A program made the translations under genes and the position numbers. A stretch of DNA of 64,000 bases from DASUPK01 sp963833375 (GTDB lineage: Bacteria > Actinomycetota > Thermoleophilia > Solirubrobacterales > 70-9). The number at the start of each line of letters is the position of its first letter. The stretch's first letter is position 1. Positions 52,639 to 60,276 of this stretch are shown in pieces. The notes below the pieces were generated by a model, which did not search any database, had not been told where the DNA came from, and saw nothing but the letters and a program-made list of their open reading frames with translations. The stretch covers positions 372,001 to 436,000 of the forward strand of contig CAWHXR010000001.1 in the NCBI GenBank assembly GCA_963833375.1. Reading direction: 5' to 3'.

Positions 52639-53253
52639 TCAGCGTGCGGCGGCCAAGGCGGCGGCCTCGACGGCCTCCTCCAGGCGGTCGTCGCCCCAGA
52701 AGAGCCGCTCTCCGACTGCGACCGTGGGAATCCCCTCCACGCCGAGCGCGACGGCCTCCTCCGTTGCGGCACGCAGCTTCTCCCTGACCGCCTTCGTCTC
52801 GATCCCCTTCAGGACCGCGTTCGGATGTAGCTCGCAGGCGGCCGCCGCGACCAGCACGTTGTCCATGTCGCTCATGTCGCGGCCCGCGGCGAACACCTGG
52901 CGGAAGCAGGCTAGGGAGAAGGAGACCACCCGCCCGGACTCCTTCGCGTAGATCGCCGTCCGGACCGGGTTGAGGCTGTAGTTGTCGCGCGGCCAGCCCT
53001 GCGGGTAGCGCACCTCCGGAAGGCCGCGCTCGGTCGCGCGGCGCTGGATCTCCTCCAGGTCGGCGGGGTTCGCCCCGTCCGGCCGCAGCGACCAGGGGAC
53101 CCTCCCGCTCGCCTTCAGCAGGTGCCCGAAGGAGATCGGCTGCCACGCGGGCTGCTCCACGCCCGCCTCGGCGAACAGCCCGCTGATCCGCTCGGCCGCC
53201 AGGTAGGAGTAGGGCGAGCTGAAGTCGTAGTAGAAGGTCGTCCGCTCGGTCAC
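52639..53253 (-). CDS. DsbA-fold protein of the 2-hydroxychromene-2-carboxylate isomerase group
   Basis: 204 residues with YDFSSPYSYLAAERIS at the N-terminus (Ser in place of redox Cys), a helical insert with RDNYSLNPVRTAIYA, and GVEGIPTVAVGERLFWGDDR at the C-terminus. This matches the HCCA isomerase/kappa-class GST family. The enzyme would use glutathione or a related thiol; actinobacteria normally lack glutathione, so the true cofactor and substrate are uncertain. It overlaps the TMEM175-like gene by 4 bases. Confidence 0.82.
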   Translation of the reverse strand: MTERTTFYYDFSSPYSYLAAERISGLFAEAGVEQPAWQPISFGHLLKASGRVPWSLRPDGANPADLEEIQRRATERGLPEVRYPQGWPRDNYSLNPVRTAIYAKESGRVVSFSLACFRQVFAAGRDMSDMDNVLVAAAACELHPNAVLKGIETKAVREKLRAATEEAVALGVEGIPTVAVGERLFWGDDRLEEAVEAAALAAAR

Positions 53254-53861
53254 CCGGCGCCCCGATCCGCGTCCGCCACGGGGCTCCTCATGCCGGCGAC
53301 CATGTAGTAGACGGCGAGGGCGGCGTTGATCACGAGCACCACCGCCGGGTTGATGAAGGCGAACGCTAACTGGACCGCGTAGAAGGGCGTTCCGATCTGG
53401 AACCGCCTCGAGATGCGGCGGACCTGATCCCCCGTGAGCTCCACGCCGAGGAGCTGCTTGCGGTTGGTGATGTAGGTCCAGAGGAACCCGTACGCGAGGG
53501 ACATCGCCAGGAAGGCGCCGCTGTAGACGATCGCCGCGACTCTCTCGTCGGCGCCCGACTTGAGGTGCTCGGCGAGCAGCGCGGTCGGAAACGGGATGAA
53601 GACGACGGTGAAGAGGAGCAGCAGGTTCAGGTAGAGCACGCCGCGGTCAGCCCGTGCCAGATGGTCGAGCACCCCGTGGTGGTTCACCCAGATGATCCCG
53701 ATTACCCAGAAGCTGACGAAGAACGCCGCGAAGGAGGGCCACTCCTCCTTGAGCTGATGCCAGAGGTGGTCGCCCGCCGGCACGTTCAGCTCCAGGACCA
53801 GCAGGGTGATGGCGATCGCGAAGACCCCGTCGCTGAAGGCCTCCAGGCGGTTGGTTGTCAT
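53250..53861 (-). CDS. TMEM175-family (DUF1211) potassium channel-like protein
   Basis: 203 residues with six membrane helices and the signature RLEAFSDGVFAIAITLLVLE near the N-terminus, which lines the pore in bacterial TMEM175 channels. WVIGIIWVNHHGVLDHL is another family landmark. It starts two bases after the lpd stop and overlaps the isomerase gene. Confidence 0.85.
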   Translation of the reverse strand: MTTNRLEAFSDGVFAIAITLLVLELNVPAGDHLWHQLKEEWPSFAAFFVSFWVIGIIWVNHHGVLDHLARADRGVLYLNLLLLFTVVFIPFPTALLAEHLKSGADERVAAIVYSGAFLAMSLAYGFLWTYITNRKQLLGVELTGDQVRRISRRFQIGTPFYAVQLAFAFINPAVVLVINAALAVYYMVAGMRSPVADADRGAG

Positions 53862-53863
53862 TC

Positions 53864-55231
53864 CTACGCGTGGATGGCCCAGCCGTCGACGGCGCGGGCC
53901 CCGTCGAGGATCGCCTCCGACATGGTCGGATGCGGGTGGATGATGCGGCCGAGCTCCGGATAGCCGCCCTCCAGCGCGATCACGTTGACGATCTCGCTGA
54001 TCATGTCGCAGGCGATGTTGCCGACGACATGGGCCCCGAGGATCTCGCCGTACTCGGGATCGCCGACGATCTTGACCAGACCCGCCCGGTCGTCGTAGAC
54101 GACCGAGGCGCCGGCTCCGCCCAGCTTGAACTTGCCGACCTTGATCTGGCGGCCGGTCTCCTTGGCCTGCTCCTCGGTCAGCCCGACGCTCGCCACCTGC
54201 GGATGGCAGAAGGTCGCGCCCGGAACGAGGTCGACGTTCATGGGCTCGGTCGGTTGACCGGCGGCGGTCTCCATCGCGATCACGCCTTCCTCTGAGGCCT
54301 TGTGCGCGAGGGCGGGGCCACGGACGAGGTCGCCGATCGCGTAGATGCCGTCCGCCGACGTGCGCTGGTACTCGTCGACCTCGATCTGCCCCCGATCGTT
54401 GGTCTTGACGCCGGCGGCGTCCAGGCTGAGTGGGTCGGTGTCCGGCTTGCGTCCGCCGGCGATCACCAGGTAGTCGGCCTTGACCTCTTGGTCGCCCGCC
54501 TTGACCTTGACGCCGGTCTTCTGCTCCTCGACGCCCTCGACCTTGGTGCCGGTCATCACCTCGATGCCGTCCTGCTTGAACTGGCGCTCGACGACCCGCG
54601 CCATGTCCTTGTCCTCGGCGGGCAGGAGCTGATCGAGCATCTCGATCAGGGTGACGTCGACGCCCAGGCGGGCATAGCCGGAGGCGATCTCAGAGCCGGA
54701 CGCGCCCGCCCCCGCGACCACCAGCGCCTTCGGCATGGAGTCGAGCGACCAGGCGCCCCAGGTGTCGATGACGCGGTCGGAGAAGTCGATTCCGGGGATC
54801 GGCATCGCGACGGAGCCGGTGGCGAGCAGGATCGTCCTCGCCCGGTGCTCGTCCGAGCCGACCTTCACCTTCCCGCCGCCGGCCAGCGAGGCCTCGCCGT
54901 GCAGGAACTCGACCTTGTTCTTCTTCCAGAGGAACTGGACGCCCTCCTCGAGGGTCTTCGAGACCTTCTCGCGACGGCCCTGCAGGGCCTTCCAGTCGAT
55001 AGAGGTCCCGCTCGAGTTGATCCCGAGCTGAGCGCCCTCCCCGGTTACCGTCGAGTAGACCTCGGCGGTGTGGAGGATGGTCTTGGCCGGGATGCAGGCG
55101 TAGTTCAGGCAACGCCCGCCAGCCTTGTCGCGGTCGATGACCGCGGTCTTCTGACCGAGCTGGGCGGCGCGAATGGCAGCCACATAACCCCCCGGGCCGC
55201 CTCCGATCACGATCACGTCGTACTCGGCCAT
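53864..55231 (-). CDS. lpdA: Dihydrolipoyl dehydrogenase (E3)
   Basis: 455 residues. FAD-binding GGGPGGYVAA, the redox disulfide in GRCLNYACIPAK (Cys41 and Cys46; slightly unusual for the normal GTCLNxGCIPSK), NAD-binding VVAGAGASGSEIASGYA, a second FAD contact YAIGDLVRGPALAHKASEEG, and HPHPTMSEAI with the catalytic His. It reoxidises the lipoyl groups of the E2 encoded in the same strand run. The 5' end overlaps the upstream gene by 19 bases. Confidence 0.92.
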   Translation of the reverse strand: MAEYDVIVIGGGPGGYVAAIRAAQLGQKTAVIDRDKAGGRCLNYACIPAKTILHTAEVYSTVTGEGAQLGINSSGTSIDWKALQGRREKVSKTLEEGVQFLWKKNKVEFLHGEASLAGGGKVKVGSDEHRARTILLATGSVAMPIPGIDFSDRVIDTWGAWSLDSMPKALVVAGAGASGSEIASGYARLGVDVTLIEMLDQLLPAEDKDMARVVERQFKQDGIEVMTGTKVEGVEEQKTGVKVKAGDQEVKADYLVIAGGRKPDTDPLSLDAAGVKTNDRGQIEVDEYQRTSADGIYAIGDLVRGPALAHKASEEGVIAMETAAGQPTEPMNVDLVPGATFCHPQVASVGLTEEQAKETGRQIKVGKFKLGGAGASVVYDDRAGLVKIVGDPEYGEILGAHVVGNIACDMISEIVNVIALEGGYPELGRIIHPHPTMSEAILDGARAVDGWAIHA

Positions 55232-55917
55232 CGGCCTTCGACTCTATAGGAGCGGGATTTCGGCCGGCCTCGTCTGGGCGACCTGACTGAACGAGGACTG
55301 GGATTGCCGATCCGCCCTCCGGCGTTAGACGTCGCCGGGGGGCTCGGCATCTGGATTCGCGCCATCGCGCGGATCAGGAAGTAGAAGAGCGTGCCCGAGC
55401 CCAGCAGCAGCAGGGTCGTACCGATCGCCTGCAGGACGGAGTTGACCACCACCAGGCCGAAGGCGCTGGCGAGCATCATCAGCAGGAGCACGGTCTGAAA
55501 GCCGAGGACGGCCCAGTAGCGGGCCCGCCACATGCCGATCGCCATGGCCCAGAGGACGACGGCGAACAGGAAGAGCGGCGCCGGCCTGGTGGTTGCATCC
55601 CCCGCGCCGACCCCCGCCAGCGACAGCACGCCCTGGACGCTGATCGCGATCGCCAGCAGCGTCGAGACGACCGCCCCGACCGTGACCGCCCGGGGGCGCT
55701 CGCCCCGCCCGAGCGGCTCGAGCTTCGCGCGGGCCTCGGCATTGCGCTCCTCGTAGCGGCGGGCCATCCTCTCCTGGAAGGTCTCCTGCCGCGGTGCATC
55801 GCCGTTGGTGTCCCCGGGCGCGGCCGCCTGCTGGGCGGCGGGTGAGGGCACCGTCTCTGCCGGGCGGCGCTTGCGCTTCTGGCGCTCAGCGCGCTTCCGG
55901 TCCCTGGCGGCCGCCAC
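55213..55917 (-). CDS. Hypothetical membrane protein with charged N-terminus
   Basis: 234 residues from GTG 55917, which overlaps the thiE stop by one base (TAGTG). The first 85 residues are very polar and basic (ARDRKRAERQKRKRRP, then an Arg/Glu helix QERMARRYEERNAEARAKLE); four membrane helices follow (about 90-180); the tail is Arg/Ser/Pro-rich. I recognise no family. The extreme C-terminus overlaps the start of lpd, so the stop could be less certain than the core. Confidence 0.65.
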   Translation of the reverse strand: MAAARDRKRAERQKRKRRPAETVPSPAAQQAAAPGDTNGDAPRQETFQERMARRYEERNAEARAKLEPLGRGERPRAVTVGAVVSTLLAIAISVQGVLSLAGVGAGDATTRPAPLFLFAVVLWAMAIGMWRARYWAVLGFQTVLLLMMLASAFGLVVVNSVLQAIGTTLLLLGSGTLFYFLIRAMARIQMPSPPATSNAGGRIGNPSPRSVRSPRRGRPKSRSYRVEGRWPSTT

Positions 55918-56654
55918 TAGCCCTCTCCTTCGGCCCGCGCGGCGGGGTCGACCGCTCCGAAGAGCTCCGTGGCGGCGGAACGCGGGTCCTCGGCGTCCCG
56001 GATCGCCCGGACCACGCAGATCCGCGCGGCGCCCGCCGAGACCACCTCCGCCACGTTGCCGCCGTCGATCCCTCCGATCGCGAACCAGGGCGGCCCGGCG
56101 ACCTCGGCGGCCTCGCGGATCAGCTCGAGCCCGGTCGCAGGCCGCCCCGCCTTGGTGGGCGTCTCCCAGATCGGACCGACGCTGATGTAGTCGACCGGAG
56201 CGCCGGCGGCAGCCTCGATCTGCTCGCGGCTGTGCGTGGAGAGGCCGATGATCGCGTCCGGCCCCATGATCCGGCGGGCCTCGGCGGGGTCCATGTCGCC
56301 TTGTCCGAGGTGGACGCCGTCGGCGCGCAGCTCGAGGGCGAGGTGGGGATCGTCGTTGACGATGAAGAGCGCGCTGTAGGTGTTGGCGAGGCGGCGGAAG
56401 GTGTGGCCCGAGCGCTCGATCACATTTCGGGGATGCTCGCGGTCGCGGAGCTCGATCATCCCGGCCCCGGCGCCCATCGCGGCGTTCAGAAGCGCCTCGG
56501 GGTCCCGGCCGTGTGGCCGCGCGTCGCAGACGAAGTAGAGCCGAGCCCATCGCAGCCGCTGGCGGCGCAGCTCGCCGATGGCCTCGGGCGGTGTGAGATG
56601 AGTCGTGCCGGGCGCGGCGTCGGTCACTTCACGCGCAGCGTAGATCACCGTCAT
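55917..56654 (-). CDS. thiE: Thiamine-phosphate synthase
   Basis: Joins the pyrimidine and thiazole moieties to make thiamine phosphate. 245 residues, TIM barrel, with RLYFVCDARPHGRD, MIELRDRE, LFIVNDDPHLALELRADGVH, HLGQGDMDP, IGLSTHSREQ, SVGPIWETPTK and FAIGGIDGGNV. About 35 N-terminal residues precede the usual start. ATG 56654 lies directly after a palindromic repeat, so there is no obvious ribosome-binding site. It is divergent from the riboswitch-controlled thiO-thiSG operon. Confidence 0.92.
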   Translation of the reverse strand: MTVIYAAREVTDAAPGTTHLTPPEAIGELRRQRLRWARLYFVCDARPHGRDPEALLNAAMGAGAGMIELRDREHPRNVIERSGHTFRRLANTYSALFIVNDDPHLALELRADGVHLGQGDMDPAEARRIMGPDAIIGLSTHSREQIEAAAGAPVDYISVGPIWETPTKAGRPATGLELIREAAEVAGPPWFAIGGIDGGNVAEVVSAGAARICVVRAIRDAEDPRSAATELFGAVDPAARAEGEG

Positions 56655-56656
56655 CG

Positions 56657-56695
56657 GACGGGTGGCTGCTCGGCTGCGGGAGCCCCCTCGCATCA
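56657..56695 (+). repeat. Dispersed palindromic repeat, copy 10
   Basis: GACGGGTGGCTGCTC, loop, then GGGAGCCCCCTCGCATCA, with GGGT-GGCT paired to AGCC-CCC. It occupies the 5' leader of thiE right up to the start codon and lies between thiE and the TPP riboswitch. Confidence 0.7.
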
Positions 56696-56711
56696 CAGCT
56701 ACGATGGTCAT

Positions 56712-56802
56712 GCAACGGGAGCCCACCAAGGGCTGAGAGGGCGGCTGGAGCGCCGCCGACCGTCTGAACCTGATCCGGGTAATGCCGGCGCAGGGAGGTT
56801 GG
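56712..56802 (+). promoter_or_regulatory. TPP (THI-box) riboswitch
   Basis: The aptamer shows the conserved core GGGCTGAGAGGG (56730-56741), CTGAACCTGATCCGGGTAAT (56764-56783) and GCCGGCGCAGGGA, with closing stem CAAC (56713-56716) and GTTG (56798-56801). Downstream, CCGCCG (56813-56818) can pair with CGGCGG (56826-56831), placing a GGAAAGAG ribosome-binding region in the loop just before the thiO ATG, which suggests translational control. The expression platform is inference. Confidence 0.93.
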
Positions 56803-56831
56803 AGCGCAGCGGCCGCCGGAAAGAGCGGCGG

Positions 56832-57995
56832 ATGGCAAAGCACAGCGGCACCGGGTACGACGCGATCTTCGCCGGCGGCGGCGTGATCGGGCTTGCCTCC
56901 GCCTGGCGCGCGGCGGAGCGCGGCGCGCGCGTCTGCGTGCTCGAGCGCGACCGTCCGGCGGCCGGCGCGACCGGAGTCGCTGCCGGCATGCTCGCCCCGG
57001 TCGGGGAGGCGTCCTGGCGCGAGGAGCAGCTCCTCTCGCTCAACCTGGAGTCCCTGCGCCACTGGCCAGGGTTCGCCGAGCGGCTGGAGGCGGCCTCGGG
57101 GGTCGAGACAGGCTTTGCGGCCAGTGGCGCCCTGCACGTGGCACTCGACCGCGACGAGGCCGAGGAGCTTCGCCATCGCTACGAGCTTCACTGCCGGCTG
57201 GGCCTGCCCTCCGAGTGGATGGCGGCGAGAGCCTGCCGCCGGCTCGAGCCGGGGCTCGCGACCGCCGTCCGCGGCGGCGCTCGTGTCCCGGGCGAGGCCA
57301 GCGTCGATCCCAGGCGGGTGGTCGCTGCTCTGCTCGGTGCCCTGGAGACAGCTGGTACGCCCGTGCACACCGGTGCCGATGTGATCTCCGCTGAGCGGAC
57401 CGACGGCCTCTGGCGGGTCGGGGTGGCGGACGGCCGCAGCTTTGAGGGCGCCACCCTCGTGCTGGCGGCCGGCTGCTGGTCCGGCGCGCCCGGCTGGATC
57501 CCATCGGAGGCGAGGCCCCCGGTCCGCCCCGTGAAGGGCGAGATTCTCACCCTGCGCGGCTCGGCCGACGAACCGGTCTGCGAGGGGATCCTCGCCGGGG
57601 AGCGCGTCTACATGGTCCCCCGCTCCGATGGGAGGCTGATCGTCGGGGCAACGGTCGAGGAACGCGGCTTCGACGTGACCGTCACCGCCGGCGGTGTCCA
57701 CGAGCTGCTTCGCGAGGCCTACCGCCTGATCCCGGAGATCGCCGAGCTCGAGCTCGTCGAGGCCAGCGCGGGACTTCGCCCGGGCACGCCCGACAACGCG
57801 CCCCTGATCGGCATCGGTGCAACCGAGGGGTTGCTGGTCGCGACGGGCCATTTTCGAAACGGCGTCCTGCAGGCGCCCTTGACCGCGGACTGCATCGCGG
57901 CCCTGCTGGCCGGCGAGAGACCGCCGTTCGACCTGGCGCCGTTCTCGCCGCTCCGCTTCGCTCGGTCGGCCACCGCCGCGATGGAGGTCGCATGA
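56832..57995 (+). CDS. thiO: Glycine oxidase, thiamine thiazole branch
   Basis: FAD-dependent oxidase making dehydroglycine for thiazole formation. 387 residues. FAD dinucleotide motif GGGVIGLASAWRAAERG (about 15-31), GVAAGMLAPVGEA, EASVDPRRVVAAL, VKGEILTLRG, MVPRSDGRLIVGATVEERG and GLRPGTPDNAPLIG ending near TGHFRNGVLQAP. The ATG at 56832 immediately follows the riboswitch hairpin. It overlaps thiSG by 4 bases. Confidence 0.93.
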   Translation: MAKHSGTGYDAIFAGGGVIGLASAWRAAERGARVCVLERDRPAAGATGVAAGMLAPVGEASWREEQLLSLNLESLRHWPGFAERLEAASGVETGFAASGALHVALDRDEAEELRHRYELHCRLGLPSEWMAARACRRLEPGLATAVRGGARVPGEASVDPRRVVAALLGALETAGTPVHTGADVISAERTDGLWRVGVADGRSFEGATLVLAAGCWSGAPGWIPSEARPPVRPVKGEILTLRGSADEPVCEGILAGERVYMVPRSDGRLIVGATVEERGFDVTVTAGGVHELLREAYRLIPEIAELELVEASAGLRPGTPDNAPLIGIGATEGLLVATGHFRNGVLQAPLTADCIAALLAGERPPFDLAPFSPLRFARSATAAMEVA

Positions 57996-58966
57996 ACGTC
58001 GAGCTGAACGGCGAGGTCGTGGTCCTGCCCGACGGCGCCACCGTCGCGGCCGCGATCGAGGCATCCGGCGCCGAGCTGCAGCGAGGCGTCGCGGTCGCGC
58101 TGGAGGGCGAGGTGGTTCCGCGAAGCGAGTGGGACCGGACGCCCCTCTCGGAGGGCCAGAGGGTCGAGGTGCTGGCTGCGATCCAGGGCGGCGCGGAGGA
58201 TGGCTTTCAGCTAGGCGACCGAACCTGGGGCTCCAGGCTGATCGTCGGGACGGGCGGCTTCCGCTCCCTGGAGCAGATGGAGGAGGCGCTGATCGCCTCC
58301 GGGACCGAGATCGTCACTGTCGCGCTCCGGCGGATCGATCCGGAGGCGGAGGGCTCCGTGCTCGACCTGATTCGCAAGCGCGGGCTGTTCGCGCTGCCCA
58401 ACACGGCGGGGTGCTACACGGCCCGCGACGCCGTCCGCACGGCGAAGCTCGCCCGCGAGGCGTTCGAGACCGACTGGGTGAAACTGGAGGTGATCGGCGA
58501 CGACCGCACGCTCTTCCCTGATGCCGTCGAGCTGGTCGGGGCCGCGGAGACCCTCGTCGACGACGGCTTCACGGTGCTGCCCTACACCAACGACGATCCG
58601 ATCCTGGCGCGCCGGCTCGAGGAGGCCGGGTGCGCCGCCGTGATGCCCCTGGGGTCGCCGATCGGGTCCGGGATGGGGATCGGCAACCCCTACAACGTGC
58701 GGATCATCGCCGAGCACGCCGGAGTGCCGGTGATCCTCGACGCGGGGATCGGGACGGCCTCGGACGCGGCGCTGGCGATGGAGCTCGGCTGCGACGCGGT
58801 GCTGCTCGCCAGCTCGGTTTCACGGGCCGAGGACCCAGCGGGCATGGCTGCAGCGATGCGATCCGCGGTCGAGGCGGGCTGGGCGGCGCGGCAGGCGGGC
58901 CGCATTCCCCGCCGGCTGCACGCCGAGGCCTCCACCCCGCTCGAGGGACAGCCGGACCTCTCCTAG
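57992..58966 (+). CDS. ThiS-ThiG fusion: sulfur carrier plus thiazole synthase
   Basis: 324 residues in one frame. Residues 1-67 are ThiS (MNVELNGEVVVLPDGATVAA and VEVLAAIQGG), ending with the Gly66-Gly67 that in free ThiS is the C-terminus carrying the thiocarboxylate. The next residue starts the ThiG part (DGFQLGDRTWGSRLIVGTGG), a TIM barrel with catalytic Lys near 164 in WVKLEVIGD and LLASSVSRAEDP. An internal ATG in another frame (58199) hits a stop after four codons, so no separate thiG start is evident. Since thiocarboxylate formation needs a free terminal glycine, cleavage or a different mechanism is implied. Confidence 0.9.
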   Translation: MNVELNGEVVVLPDGATVAAAIEASGAELQRGVAVALEGEVVPRSEWDRTPLSEGQRVEVLAAIQGGAEDGFQLGDRTWGSRLIVGTGGFRSLEQMEEALIASGTEIVTVALRRIDPEAEGSVLDLIRKRGLFALPNTAGCYTARDAVRTAKLAREAFETDWVKLEVIGDDRTLFPDAVELVGAAETLVDDGFTVLPYTNDDPILARRLEEAGCAAVMPLGSPIGSGMGIGNPYNVRIIAEHAGVPVILDAGIGTASDAALAMELGCDAVLLASSVSRAEDPAGMAAAMRSAVEAGWAARQAGRIPRRLHAEASTPLEGQPDLS

Positions 58967-59556
58967 CCGCGTCGCCGGCCGACGACGCGGTCGATCCCCT
59001 CGCCGACCGAGCCGAAGGCCCAGCCCACGCCGTGCGCGGCGCGATTGAGCAGCGAGTCCTCCAGCGGTGCGGCTGCGCGGTCGGGGTCCGTCCCCAGCTC
59101 CACGGCCGCCTCTCGTACTGCTTCCAGCACGGCCTCCAGGCGGCCGGCCCACTCCTCGCAGAAGCCGGCCAGTTCGCGATCCTCCCTCGCTCGCGCCAGT
59201 TCGGCGAGCTGCCGCAGGAGGGTCGTCAGGTGCTCGATGTCGAGGACCGCGAACCGCACCACCAGGCCGGTGTCCGCGCCCCGGTCGGCGATCGCCGCGC
59301 GCAGGTCCGCGATCCGGGCGCCGACGCCCTGAGCCATCGGCCGGCCGTGCAGGCCATAGGCGGCGGTGCGCGGCTCCAGGGCCTCGAGCAGCCGCTCGGT
59401 CTCGGCGACACCCCGTTCGAGGCTTTCGCCGGCCGGCGTCCCCTCGAGCGCCGGAGCGAGCCTGCCCCAGCGGTGGATCAGCTGCCGGGCGGCCGCGTAC
59501 AGCTCCCGGTAGGCGCGGTGCTCGGCTGAGTGAAGCTTCGTCTTCTCGTCGGTCAT
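58963..59556 (-). CDS. Hypothetical helical protein
   Basis: 197 residues, almost entirely alpha-helical by composition (HSAEHRAYRELYAAARQLIH, LERGVAETERLLEALE, and a long ELARAREDRELAGFCEEW segment), with a Gly-containing C-terminal amphipathic stretch. Not recognised. The stop shares CTAG with the convergent thiSG. It follows udgX by ten bases on the same strand and may belong to its transcript. Confidence 0.6.
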   Translation of the reverse strand: MTDEKTKLHSAEHRAYRELYAAARQLIHRWGRLAPALEGTPAGESLERGVAETERLLEALEPRTAAYGLHGRPMAQGVGARIADLRAAIADRGADTGLVVRFAVLDIEHLTTLLRQLAELARAREDRELAGFCEEWAGRLEAVLEAVREAAVELGTDPDRAAAPLEDSLLNRAAHGVGWAFGSVGEGIDRVVGRRRG

Positions 59557-59566
59557 CGGGTTCTCG

Positions 59567-60211
59567 TCAGGAGAGGCGCTCGCGTGCTCTGCCCAGGTCG
59601 CCGACCAGCAGGGCCATCGCGTCGTCCCGGTCCGAGGGGTCAGCCCGGAGGATGGCGGAAGGATGAAGCGTCGGCATCGCGGTCCGGCCCAGCCGCGACT
59701 CCAGGAACTCGCCGTGGTCCTTCATCACGCGGGCCTTCGAGCCGATCACGGCCTTCACAGCCGTCGCGCCGAGGCAGACCATCACCTCCGGATCGACGAG
59801 GGCGAGCTCGGCCTCGAGCCAGGGCGCGCATGCCGTGATCTCCTCTGCGCGCGGGGCCTGGTGGATGCGCCGCTTGCCCTTCGGCTTCCACTTGAAGTGC
59901 TTGACGACGTTGGTGACGTAGGCGTCGCCTCGCTCGATGCCGGCCTCCTCCAGCGCCTTGTCCAGGATCCGCCCGGCGGGCCCGACGAACGGATGGCCCT
60001 CGATGTCCTCGCGGTCGCCGGGCTGCTCGCCGATCAGCATCAGCCTGGCCCGCTTGAGGCCCTCCCCGAAGACGGTCTGGGTCCCGGTCTTCCAGAGCGG
60101 GCAGGCCCGGCAGCCCGCGGCGGCCTCGCGAAGGGACTCGAGTGTGGGGCTCTCGGGGATCAGCGCCTCGGCGCCGCTGGTCTCTCCGTCGGTGAGGGGA
60201 AGCTGGCTCAC
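59567..60211 (-). CDS. udgX: UdgX-type uracil-DNA glycosylase
   Basis: 214 residues of the family 4-like UdgX group. Four cluster cysteines, C34-x2-C37, C128 and C146, should hold a [4Fe-4S] cluster. Active-site motif A is GEQPGDREDIEGHPFVGPAG, motif B is TLHPSAIL, and the diagnostic KRRIH loop is present with His117, which in Mycobacterium smegmatis UdgX forms a covalent bond with DNA after uracil removal. The start at 60211 is 51 bases from a SOS-type palindrome shared with the divergent radical SAM gene. Confidence 0.92.
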   Translation of the reverse strand: MSQLPLTDGETSGAEALIPESPTLESLREAAAGCRACPLWKTGTQTVFGEGLKRARLMLIGEQPGDREDIEGHPFVGPAGRILDKALEEAGIERGDAYVTNVVKHFKWKPKGKRRIHQAPRAEEITACAPWLEAELALVDPEVMVCLGATAVKAVIGSKARVMKDHGEFLESRLGRTAMPTLHPSAILRADPSDRDDAMALLVGDLGRARERLS

Positions 60212-60262
60212 GGGATCGTCCTACCCGTCGTTCAATCGACGCATTCGCAACCGAAGGATATG

Positions 60263-60276
60263 CGAACATCTGTTCG
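60263..60276. promoter_or_regulatory. SOS (LexA) box
   Basis: CGAAC-ATCT-GTTCG is a perfect palindrome of the actinobacterial/Gram-positive LexA consensus (CGAAC-N4-GTTCG). It ends one base before the ATG of the radical SAM gene and lies 51 bases upstream of udgX. LexA bound here would block the radical SAM gene directly and could also affect udgX. The motif is seen; regulation is inferred. Confidence 0.75.
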
